A stretch of DNA of 64,000 nucleotides. It comes from Pestalotiopsis fici W106-1. Its lineage: Eukaryota; Ascomycota; Sordariomycetes; Amphisphaeriales; Sporocadaceae. The stretch spans positions 3,658,001 to 3,722,000 of the forward strand of contig NW_006917093.1 of the NCBI RefSeq assembly GCF_000516985.1, given 5' to 3'. This document shows, in pieces, positions 45,751-56,237 of this stretch (positions are counted from its first letter, which is position 1; every line of letters starts with the position of its first letter). The translations under genes were made by a program, and so were the position numbers. A model generated the notes under the pieces. The model saw only the letters and a program-made list of their open reading frames with translations. It had not been told where the DNA came from and did no database searches.

Positions 45751-48700
45751 CCCCGGCGCATAGCTAGATTTACGTACTTTGTGCGGCTAGGCCAGTGTTG
45801 CCATGTAGGTAGCTACGTACAGGCCATCCCATCATCCTACACAGACAGCTATCCCATCCCGTCACCCTAGTAGTCTCCAACGAGGACTTTCTCTCATGGC
45901 TGATGTCGTCGTCTTACCTTGTTCTGGTCCTCTTGAGAAACCAACCTCACCAACCTTGCCTGTTGTAACCTACTCGTATTCTGCTAAGCGTTGTTTCCCG
46001 CAAGGAAGAAACTCCACCAAACCAGGGCCCTACGTGACATCCTCGTCAGATGCGAAACTCCTCCGCAATTTCATGTTGCTGAGCACTACCGATGCAAAAT
46101 ACTACCTGCATCCATACTACGAAAAAAACAACATGCAGTCCTATCTCACTGACAAAATCGGGCAAACTGGCGTTCGCCGGTAGCAACTCCCGATCAGATC
46201 GGGAAGGATTGTTTCTTCGTCTCAACCACGGTTCGAAACATTGATCGACTAGGGAAGCCACCAAACCTCGTGGATCCGTGGGAACGAGATATGAGGCAGC
46301 CTGTACGTACGTACCGTTGCGGCTCGGCTCTGCTTGCGCATCAGATCGCACTGCTATCTTCTTCCCATAGCATACTAACATCTCCTTGTTATTGATTGTT
46401 CAATCTATCACCCCCCGGGGAGTAGCCAGTTGAGAATGAGACACCGCACGAAGTATGCAATCGATAACAGCCACAGATGCACAAAGCATGAGACCTCCTC
46501 CGGCGTGACGCCGGGCTAGGTAGTCAACTGACGGTATTCTCACGGAGAAGAAGAAGATTCCATGGGCATTGCATCGTATCGCATGACCCCATGCCGCCGA
46601 CCCAGGTGCTGTCCAAACAAAGCTTTGGTCTAGCGCCTCAGAGCAACTCGAAGCAGCCTGTTTCAGATTCTTTTGAGCCTCTCGCCATAATGACCAAGCC
46701 TAAAATCTGCATTACGAGAGTCCATCTATTGGTGGTAGCACCAGCCAATGATGGGTGTTAGAGGCATCCTTTCCGTCTCTGCGTATCGCCTGTGTTTGCC
46801 GGCTACACGAGCTGATCAGGCGGCTGATTGGCTCAATTGCAGCCACATCGGCTGCTTGCCTTTGAGTATCCTGTGCTGTTTCGCTCTAGAAATAGATATC
46901 TTCAGCAAGACTTTGATCCATATAATTTTGCCATTCTACCCGGCCGCATGTGTAGCGACCTACGATCTACCCGCTGGATGGCCACCAAAGGATGTTATAC
47001 CCATCCCCTCTATGCTCTCGGGCTACATTGCTAGAGATACAGAGCTAGTAAACCCGAAGGAAACCCACTAGGGTTTGCGAGTATAGAGGTATCTGCATCT
47101 ACCTTCGAGGATGAAACAAGACAAGATAGGAGCCCGCCATTGGGTGGAGGAGAGGATAATAGCACAAATCTCTTGGTTTTGATTGGTAGGGCACACGCCT
47201 GTCTAGCGGTTTACACGAACGAGTGCAGGAGCAAAGCAGGGTGGGAGTATTCACAACTTGCGGCTCAATCGCATATTACAGTGATGGTGATCCAAATCAT
47301 AGTAGGGCTTAATTGTTACCGTGCATGGACGTAGACTGCAGGTGAGCAAATTGTGACGAGCGTGGGTCTCAGCGTAAAGTCCGGTGGCTTCAATGGGATT
47401 GGGGCCGGATTTCGCGAAGGGACACGGGACTCTTCCGTTCATCGTTCATTTTCAAAAGAAAGGACCATGATGTGCAAAAATCTTCCGAGGCTGATAAGCG
47501 AGAGGATGATCGGAGTCTCGTGACGTGCTACGCATTGTCTAGCAGCTGAGTGCACAGCACGGTCTGAGAACATACCTACTTACTAACACGGGAGATCTAC
47601 AACGCTTATTCTCCGCTAATAAGGCAGGTTTATAACGAATCGATACACTAGAAAGCGATTGAGCCAGGCGGTCACGAACCCAATGGCTCTGACGGGATCT
47701 TTGACGGCTGGGCTGTGCGTAGTATAGAATTGCATACTACATTACTCCCTCCATTACTTCGCACCTGGAGAACATAGAACATAGTTGCATAGGCACGAGC
47801 TGGGTGGGTGCACAGGGCATTGATGCTTGCTCCAGGGAAACCTGCAGCTGCCATCCTGCCAACCCCAGGCCGCCGCTTTGAAGGGGAGTGAATGGTCTCT
47901 CTGTTCCTTGTGCCGAAGCTGCAGGCACGGACCCACGAAGCTCAACAACATTCACTTTACTGCAATGGACATGTGCATCCCATTCAGTGGCACCCAGCCG
48001 CCGATCCCCAACCACACGGCCAAAGAGATCTACTGCAGGTACCATTGCAGCTCCTGAAACGCGACTCACGATGGCATCTCATTGCACATCAAACGTTGAA
48101 ACAACTCGTCGCCATCCCAGCAGACTCCCTCGGCGTCGGGCCCTGTCCTGTCTGTCTCTTCCCCTCTTTGCAGCTGTGGCCCCTGGAAGAAGAGCAGGAT
48201 CCCCAGCCAGGCGCGAGAAGCTAACGCTAGGCATCGTCATGCGCCGCCGATGGGAAGGAAGCTGGGCGGGCAGGTTATGATGGTAAGAAGGCCCGATCTG
48301 GCGTTCGTTCCCTGAGTACCCGCAGCATGGGGGGTGATTCTGCTGTTTGTTGCATTGCGCCAGTGTCTTGTAGCCTCACAGGATCTTCCTCTCACCGTAA
48401 ATTCTATGACATGGCATTTCTAAAAAGTCTGTAGATGAGAGATCCATTGACACTAAACTACCTAACCCAAGCTACCTGCTAACAACTGCTACTATAAAAG
48501 CGCACCGGCGCACGGTTCCTTTGCACCCACGAAGGCGTAGGCTCACCTGAAGGACGTGTACTTCTGGGCAGAACGGTCGCATCTAGCATCGCTTGGCAAG
48601 CCCACCATCAGCCCAAAGGATATGGTTTCAGAGCTGCTAGGCTGGGCGACATGAGACACGGACACGCTCAAAATGGACTGTCGCAGCTTCTTCTGGTCCG

Positions 48701-49313
48701 CTTCCAGAAAGACACACAGACCCCGAGCTTCGGTCATCTACGGGTATTGGGCGTAGCTCGATGGCTAACGTCGATCGTCCTCTTGCACACACGACCTAGC
48801 TGCAGACCGTCTCAGAAACTGAGCAGCAGTAGCAACTGCAAGAACTAGGTAGGTACTAGTATACTATCCAATTTTAGGTGCACCAGAGACAGACACACAG
48901 ACACAATCGAAGAAAAGAGAAGACAGATACCGAAAAGTACTTCCAAAGCGGAGAAACAAGGGACGGACTCTCTCTTGACGCCCTGCGAGAAAGAAAGAAA
49001 AAAAACCCCCCATTCCCGGTTTGTTTGTCAGTGGTCACTATTCCACGACAAGGTAAGCTTTGGAGCCATGGTTTGGAATAGATTGCATTTCCCAGCCTTT
49101 TTTGCCGCGCTCTGCAGGCTTGACCCTCTCTCAACAGGCTGAGCGGCAAAGCCCTGGCTCTCTCTCCCTTGGCACGGTTCGGCTGCCAAGGTAATTGGTG
49201 GTTTGCCAATACGGTATTGGTATACCTAACTGCTATGCCTAACCCGCCGCTTCGGCCTGGGAAATCAGCTCGCTCGGGCCTGCCGCTGTTCAAGTGTGCT
49301 CTCACACACACTC

Positions 49314-49314
<1 letters not shown>

Positions 49315-49344
<30 letters not shown>
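49315..49344. repeat. (TGTC)n tetranucleotide microsatellite
   Basis: About seven perfect copies of TGTC in the gene desert. On the minus strand it translates as repeated TDRQTDRQ, which inflates a spurious antisense ORF. Confidence 0.8.
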
Positions 49345-49346
<2 letters not shown>

Positions 49347-51174
49347 TGCTTTGGTGTATAATGTATGCAATGGCCAAGCACATCTACGGCTGCCCCTGTC
49401 CATAGCTCGAACGGACCTGATAAGTTGGATTGTCCTCAACCTGGGCAAGTTGAATTGTCCGCTCGGCCCACGCAAAATCAAGGTGGGCGGAATATCACAC
49501 TGTCGTCACTGTGGCCACCAAGGTTAGCTGTGAGCAATGACTAGGCATAGATACAAGACTCGTGCGAGTACGGTAAGCAGCATCAAGCACGATCAGCACA
49601 GCTACTCCAGCCGGAATACTACCTACATTCTCCTCCGTACGAACATGGCGGATAAAATGTCCGCCCCATGTGTTATGTTAACATCGGTGCTTGGCCCGTG
49701 CTCTATCATCCTCATGTTTCAGCTTTTCCATCGGTACCGCTTGCATCGCGAGGAACCCCTTCTGGACCCCGGCCGAGAGAGAGAAAGAGAGAGGCACCAA
49801 CTTCCATCTGTCTGGTTTGGTCCCTTTGCGAGCAGGTGGCGCCCGGTTCTGCTTCCTCTGAACGCGCCAAAACAGCGGAGGATCTATCCAATGGGCACAC
49901 CGGCCTAGAGCACCCGTCAATCAGCGTTCACTGCCATCTTGGAGCTGTACGACTTGATCACCAATGCGTCTGCTCTCGCTTTGACTCCTTCTGTTTGCCC
50001 AAGTGGATGGGCAAGTCTGAAACCTTGACAGATGGATTTCGTCGTTACAGAACGAGTCATCCGTATCTACTGACGCGGCCTGGGATCTGATCGTATTCTC
50101 TGCTTGTTCATCCCACCAGAAAGGGTCTAGGCAGGGAACAATGTGCCTCTGCCCCCAATCTACCGCGGGCTATACACTCTTGTTGTACAGTCTTTCGGTG
50201 CCTAGTCCGGAACGAAGTACTCTACTGATCGAGGATACACAAGACCTCCGATATTGTGGATGTTCGTGGCGAGAAGATCTAGCAAAGATCCAGCTCGTGT
50301 CGGTTTGTTGGGCCTTGGCAAGCAAAAATACGCTTACCTCAAATCCGGCTTTGTCATTTGAAGGGTCCTTTCTAAGAATTGAAAGGTTCCTATGTCGTCG
50401 GCCTCTTACAGCTTTCATCCGAAAGCTCGTGCCCCATCCTGGCCCAGATCTGCTCACTAGAGTCCAAGCTGGCCGAGCATGGTATGTCCCTCTCCGGAAG
50501 ATATACCGGCTGACCCACAGCGAGCGACAAGGGATCGTCTTCTGAAACACCTACGGCTCTTGCTGGTGGGCTCCATGGGACTTTTCTTTTCAGTTCATGC
50601 CATCATTGTAGGGATCCTGCTTGCTTACCCATCGCCGCGGCATAAACTCAAACAGTCTGTTCAGGGAAAGGCCGTTGGATAGCTCGCTTTTTTCAGCAGT
50701 GGTGGTCCCGAGGAAAGCAGGGCTAAGTATAGTATGACGCGCTCCACTGCTGGAGAGCAGAGTCAGTCGCTTGGCTCATGATCGACTGTGACTTGCAAGG
50801 GCGTCCCAGGCAAGCTGCCAGGCTGGTGATGTTTTTTTGGGAACATCTTTGCCGACTCGGGATGCTCCCCCTAGTCATGATCCAGAATCTAGAAGCACTC
50901 GGCGGCAAGGGAGCTCTCAGTTTGCGTGGACCTTGTCCTGGGCGGTAAAATATTCTTGTACACACACCGGAGGTGTTGTTCAGAAAGTGGGAAGAGCTGT
51001 CGAGCCAGTTTAGAGCCAGTCGAAGCTGTGGCGAGCCGATTGACTGCTGAGCTCTTGACTTGGTGCAGAGTGACAGCATCTGTTCTGCTAGGCGTGGTGT
51101 CGATGCTATCGCCACTTCATGCTTTCCTGGTCTGCTTTTGTCTGAATATATGGGAACAAACAGGCCCTTCATGA

Positions 51175-52278
51175 TTAGCCGCGGATAGTTTACTGGAGAT
51201 GTCTTGTGTCTGTTTGACTATAGATTATGTAGTCATGTGGCGAAATCTTGGCTGAACGGTAAATGGTTCATGCTGACGAGCCACTTTTGATGTGGGAGGG
51301 ATATGTAGAGTTCAACAGCCAAGAAGCAGCATCTAGACATATCTAGACGATATTCCGTGAATTACTTTCAGTGGCCTGTCTGTCTTGACATGACTTTCTA
51401 AACTATAGTCTAGTGCTTCTTTATACCAAGACCAAACGTGATATACATTCTACGCATTGGAACGAAGCCATGTCCTTGTTTGGGATCAGACAATAACATA
51501 AATACCCAATGTCGAGTGACTTCTGGTTACGGGATGAAATGTATGCTTGTCTGGCGCCTCGTATAACAATCTCGTGTGCTGTATTATCTTGATTTACATT
51601 CGAGACAGATAGTAATGACGTGTCAGCCGCAGTCAGCGTAGCAAAAGAGCTACACAGGCGCAGAAACTTTACTTCAGAGGAACATGATACTACTTGAACG
51701 ATTGAAAGGAACCCAAGAGGCCTGAAACAAAACTAGTCAAGTGCACGTATAGACTTTTTAGCATAATCATCTCACATGCCCAAATATGTGTTCTACGCTG
51801 AGACCAGCAAACGATTTTATATCAAGAGACGCAATGCATATTCCTGGTCATGCTCATATAATTCATCACGGCCCTGTCACAGGCCGCTGAAGTTTGAACT
51901 TTGTCAACTTGATCTACATGAACGAGGGGATATATTTATATACTGAGAAGCAGAAATACATTGAAAATTAATTACACGCGTTTATTCTCCCTTGAAAAAT
52001 ATGGAACAATTTGCACCAAGGTTTCCTGGCTGGTGTCATCATCTCATAGGTCAGCAGCAGCGTCGAGCAAAGTTCATGTGCCTGTACTGATTAGGAGCAC
52101 AGGCAAGAGGATATTGTGAAGCTGCCTCGTGCTGAAGATTATTTCCGTTTATATCGATATTATTGTCCCAAATAGTCAAGTGTATTAGAGCTCCCCTGGC
52201 CTCTCACCCCCCTTTCATTCTTGGGAGCTTTCACTATTGATGTGCAGAAAACCTTGAACCTTCAGAACGTGACTCCAT
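51175..52278. other. AT-rich, stop-rich segment without open frames
   Basis: Over about 1.1 kb there is no open frame of 60 codons on either strand, unlike the rest of the desert, where chance ORFs are dense. The sequence is visibly richer in A/T. This could be ordinary AT-rich spacer or a heavily mutated (RIP-like) relic. I cannot identify any parent element. Confidence 0.4.
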
Positions 52279-52822
52279 TTAGGTGTCGACGATATCTTCT
52301 TCTGTTATCAGATCCGCCAAAGGGGGAGAAATGACACTATTGGTGAAGGAAGCTCGCCTTCCGCTACCCATTTTTTTTTCAATCTGGTGACCCTTGAAGC
52401 CGAACTTGCTGTTTTCCCTCCATGCTTCACCCCCCTCCCTAGTTGATGGCAAGTACAGCCATCCGCCCTTTGCGGGAATCATCCGTGATTGTTTTCTTAC
52501 GTGAATGTTAAATCAAATCAAATGAGCCCGAGGACAAGGCTGAAACTAAATTTTTTTTTAAACCAGTAACTGCCGTTTGGTTTTGTCAATTTTGGTTTAC
52601 CCATATCAGAAAGTGTCCCTTGAGCAACAAGGCATCGTTGATAGCTAGCGAGATATGACAGCATAATTTCGAACAAGACAAACTCTGAGAAAGACTCTCA
52701 GTATCCGGGCATAGAGAAAAAGAAGAAAAAGGCCAAGCACATCCGGCGTGTCGAGAACGCTCCCAAAAGGTCGGAATACCAGTTGTCCCCATGAGGCTTT
52801 TTCTTATTGTTGAAAGCCAAGA

Positions 52823-53326
52823 TTGATACTTGAACCACTCGACCAGCACGACGCAGCATTGATGAAAAGGTTATTGTTAACGAGACGAATAACTTGTATC
52901 TATACAGGTTCTGTGTTCCTTTGTTTGCTGCTACCACTCCATCACCAACTGCCCAAACAGACAGGGTTGGCTCAAAACATCCACGCGCTTGATATTTATC
53001 TAATCAGATCTTATCCAGCTGAGTACCTCAGCAAGGTTAAAAAGGCTGACCCATATGAGTCCGTACCATTTGAAAGCCTTCAGGATAGTGCTGGGCTGCT
53101 TCTCAGCTATGGGAACAAAATTCAAGTCATACGTGACAGTTTATCTATCGAGTGCCGACGTAGACTGGCATATATTGCAACGAGAGTAGTAGGTAACTAC
53201 ATCAAGAATCGTTTCCAGACACCTGGAACTCGGCATGAGATATTATCAAGTCCCAAAGACTACCAATCAAACGCCAAATATGACCAAGTACACCTGCCCC
53301 GTGTGCGGCGAAATTATTGTTCGTGA
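52823..53326 (+). CDS. Unrecognised ORF, 167 codons, possibly a degraded gene
   Basis: I do not recognise this protein. It is among the more protein-like ORFs in the desert: residues ~50-150 have a balanced composition (LDIYLIRSYPAEYLSKVKK, SIECRRRLAYIATRVVGNYI) with predicted helices. Near the end another frame (ATG at about 53279) encodes a 27-residue peptide starting MTKYTCPVCGEIIVREAVCR, which looks like the beginning of a zinc-ribbon or C2H2 segment (CPVCG). A small frameshift or an unseen intron joining the two would turn this into a protein ending in a Cys-rich motif. No transcript evidence; chance remains possible. Confidence 0.25.
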   Translation: MILEPLDQHDAALMKRLLLTRRITCIYTGSVFLCLLLPLHHQLPKQTGLAQNIHALDIYLIRSYPAEYLSKVKKADPYESVPFESLQDSAGLLLSYGNKIQVIRDSLSIECRRRLAYIATRVVGNYIKNRFQTPGTRHEILSSPKDYQSNAKYDQVHLPRVRRNYCS

Positions 53327-53962
53327 GGCTGTATGCCGCTTCACGCAGGACGTGGCGCTGTAATGAGCATATATTGATGAGCCAAACCAGAGAAAGTAAA
53401 CTATAAAACAGATGTCGACTGATGACAGCGCCTTCAACCAGATCCGCTAATGGTCATCCGTATAACCGAGCCCCCCAAAGGACAGGGACAAAAACTCCGA
53501 AAACCCCATGCAGCCTTCTCTTGAACCGTTTCCTGATGCTCCTCGGTTATGTCAAGCGTTCCACGCATCGCCGCTAACATCCAGCGAAGAGGGTGGCACA
53601 CGTGCTCTCCATCATTCATGCCGTGTCACAAATATCTCCTTACCATTTCGCCCAAGTCCCTAAATCCAGAATTGTCGATTTCCAAAGCTGCCGCCGCCGT
53701 CCTGTGGTCTCCGATAACGCAGCCTCTCGCCCCTCTATAGCTGACGCCGGCGCTACCGCAAGACTTTGAGATGATTCCCACCGGAAGAATTACCTCTTAA
53801 AATGAACCAAGTCCCCGGACACAGAGTGACGACGGCGAAGGAGCTACCGATTCTCAAGCAATGGAAAACCCATGTCTCGCTCAACATCTTTAGGTGGAAT
53901 ATATATCGAGCTATCCCATTGGGTAGCCCTCGCCGTATACTCCTCCTCTTGTCCGGGTATGT

Positions 53963-53984
53963 CTGCTGCTGCTGCTGCTGCTGC
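53963..53984. repeat. CTG/CAG trinucleotide repeat in the yippee 3' flank
   Basis: Seven consecutive CTG units (CAG on the coding strand of the neighbouring gene), about 50 bp beyond the stop of the yippee-like gene and therefore probably in its 3' UTR. Polymorphic length would be expected. Confidence 0.7.
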
Positions 53985-54034
53985 TCTTGCTTTTGTTCTT
54001 GCTCTTCTCGGCCTTCGCCCCCATCGTCCGACGA

Positions 54035-54535
54035 CTAGCTGACGTTGCACAGAAGCTCGGCCTCGAGGATGAACTTGCCTTCCTTGTACTTTTCCGAGCT
54101 CTCGTAGGCCTTGTCGTACTTCCATCCGACCGTGTCGTGGCATTGCTTGCAGCTGATGTCGCGGACAATGTGCCGGCCAGTCGTCATGCTCCGCTCCGAT
54201 GGTTCCCCTTGCTCGATATTGACCACGCTGTTGAAGAGGTAGGCTTTGCCGTGCTGGCCGCGGAAATTCTGTTTTCCAGAAACAAGAGGGAGGGCATGTC
54301 AGCCAAAGAAAGATGTTCTATCATCGAGTAAGGAGGGCGAGGGGAAAGGACACCAGCTGGCGGGATGGCTAGCGGCGGGCTCGGGAGGGAAGGGGATTGT
54401 CCAAGCATAGGTATTTAGAAGGACTGATTGACTTACCCGCGATATTATCTCATCGTGATTTGCTAAGTGCGCTTTGCAGGTCTTGCACCCATAGATCTTG
54501 TTGCTATCAAGATAAGTATTGTAGGCGAGACCCAT
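54035..54535 (-). CDS. Yippee-like zinc-binding protein
   Basis: Small, very conserved Yippee/Mis18-type fold protein. The cellular role in fungi is poorly known; animal members localise to centrosomes or nuclei. Exons on the minus strand are 54535..54437 and 54268..54035, separated by a 168-bp intron, giving 110 residues, the usual family length. The N-terminus MGLAYNTYLDSNKIYGCKTC carries the first zinc-binding CxxC. The joined exons read SRNFRGQHGKAYLFNSVVNI. TTGRHIVRDISCKQC gives the second CxxC, and the tail is the conserved KYKEGKFILEAELLC. All four zinc cysteines are intact. A TTTATATATAAA element lies about 560 bp upstream (55100-55111). Confidence 0.95.
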
Positions 54536-56237
54536 GTTTGCCTTGTGGTTGGTTGCCCGGCCTGCCCAGTGCTACGAAAGCTTGCGTACGGGGTCTATCT
54601 TCTTGGCCACGTCCTGTCCTTCAGGTGGTAGAAGGCGAATTTGAGGTACAAGGCGCCTGGAGAAAATCGCAGCCCTTTGGTACTTATATGTGGTTGGGTG
54701 AAGAAAAAGAGGACGGAATACCTTCAAGATCGTTGCTTGCAGTAAAGATGATGATGTATTATGGAGTCTGGGGGGGACACCGAGAGTCAGCCGATCTCCT
54801 TGACGTGAGCTAATGTAGTGTAGTGCAGCACAGTGGAGGAGGGGACGGGGGGCCTTGGGCGGGGCAGCACCTGCCAGCCTTTTTACATGGTGTAGGTAAT
54901 GTGGTAGTAAATATAGAGGTAGTAGATATGGTAATAAGTGGTAGTAGATAATGCACCTTGTCGAAAATCTATACCTTGTTTGGGAGAGAATACGGTGATT
55001 CGTACGAAAAGCTCTGGTAGCCTTGCAGAAGGCCTGCAACTGCGCTCTTAATTGTTGGGCGCCTCGAAAAGAATGCCAGATGCCTACAATCTGCATGCGT
55101 TTTATATATAAACTCAACCCCAATATCATCATATGCTTACATTACGCTCAATCTGATATAAAACGCAGTCATTGTTCAACATATTCTACACGATTAATTT
55201 TCAAGTAAAACATACATTTATTTTAATTTACAGTGGAAGGAAAAGGGCAATATCTCAAGGATTTCTATGCTGCTCATTCGCGGCCCATGCAAGTGGAGGT
55301 GTACATGTGCATAGCTTCCATCCACCAAATGGTGACTTGACTGCAAAAGTTAGTCGAGATCTTCGCATGTACATGCCACGTGCAAGTATGTGTCGTACGC
55401 AGTTATGTGGCTCTGACTCCCTAATTTGTGCTTCACATGTGCAGTCCGGAACTAAAAGGCTGCCTGTACACACCAGCTGTAAAGTCGCAGTGCCATGTAA
55501 CCCCTCATGAGGCAAGATTACAGCGAGGCTGTCATTTCATAGCAGGTCTGGGTGCATATTTCAAGCACTTGATTCAAGGTGTATATGGTCTTACCGATGG
55601 TAGTTTTAAAGTTGTGTGTAGCTGCTCCCAATGGGGCCATTGAAGTTTAGAGCAATTCGTGAGACTATGGAAGTGACATGGCCGCAAGCCAGCCACGTCC
55701 AATTCATGCCACTGTCGTCCAATTCATGCCACTGTAAGCCAACCGTGTTTCATCCACGAGATGGCTTGCTGCCAAAGAGGATACGGAAACAAAAGTATGT
55801 CTCGAAACGAAACAACGACAGCCCCATGGGGCAGGCTAATTCACGGGAGCTTTTCTAGTGCAAACGTAGCTTCTATGCGAGTGAACTTTCATTCAGATCA
55901 TATTGTTTTACATACTCTCTACTTTGGGAGCACCTTTTCTAATATCGTAGTACTGTAGCCCACATAGCCTAGGCCCCCCATCTATGCCGTGCCATGCAAA
56001 TCTTGCCCGCTTCCATATACAATGGATACGTAACTACTCGCCCGTCCTCTTTCGATCAGCCGATTGGGCAAATTATGCACAAGAAGAATAGAACGCAAAA
56101 GAAGAAGAAAAAAGACAACGCGATCCGCACTGTAGCGAGAGGAGCCGTCGGTCTGAAGAGGATGTAATATGTACTCGGGAGTGACAGTGAAAGCTGTATG
56201 TAGCTGAAGTGGGTTTTGGTGTATCGGCATTGTGGAT
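54536..56237. other. Intergenic region yippee-like / ferric reductase
   Basis: A 1.7-kb gap between two minus-strand genes. It should hold the yippee promoter (TATA-like element at about 55100-55111) and the ferric-reductase 3' UTR. A perfect 20-bp tandem duplication lies at 55696-55735. GTAGTAG-type AT-rich repeats occur at about 54890-54955. No gene recognised. Confidence 0.5.
55696..55735. repeat. Perfect 20-bp tandem duplication
   Basis: Two head-to-tail copies of a 20-bp unit (55696-55715 and 55716-55735, starting CGTCCAATTC) without mismatch. The perfect identity suggests a recent duplication. It lies in non-coding sequence. Confidence 0.85.

Larger units (their letters stand above)
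38754..54034. other. 15.3-kb gene desert upstream of STE12
   Basis: I find no recognisable gene in this stretch. Many open frames of 60-170 codons occur on both strands, but they overlap each other in all frames, contain low-complexity runs and show no domain, so I treat them as chance. It contains purine-rich repeats just upstream of STE12 (39860-39920, GAGTGGGAGTGGGAGTGAGA), GTAGTAG runs (~40403-40435), a T20 run (41356-41375), an A22 run (45729-45750), a (TGTC)n run (49315-49344), a cluster of TGAAACA motifs (46.6-51.8 kb) and an AT-rich, stop-rich segment (51.2-52.3 kb). One ORF at 52823-53326 is listed separately. No tRNA or 5S rRNA was seen. Confidence 0.6.

Noticed and set aside
48874..49383. 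169-codon minus-strand ORF in the gene desert
   Set aside because: Much of its C-strand content is the (TGTC)n microsatellite translated as TDRQ repeats and other low-complexity sequence.
54572..55132. 186-codon minus-strand ORF just upstream of the yippee-like gene
   Set aside because: Composition (runs of His/Leu/Tyr from TAC/TAT repeats) is unlike a protein; the conserved yippee N-terminus starts cleanly at 54535.
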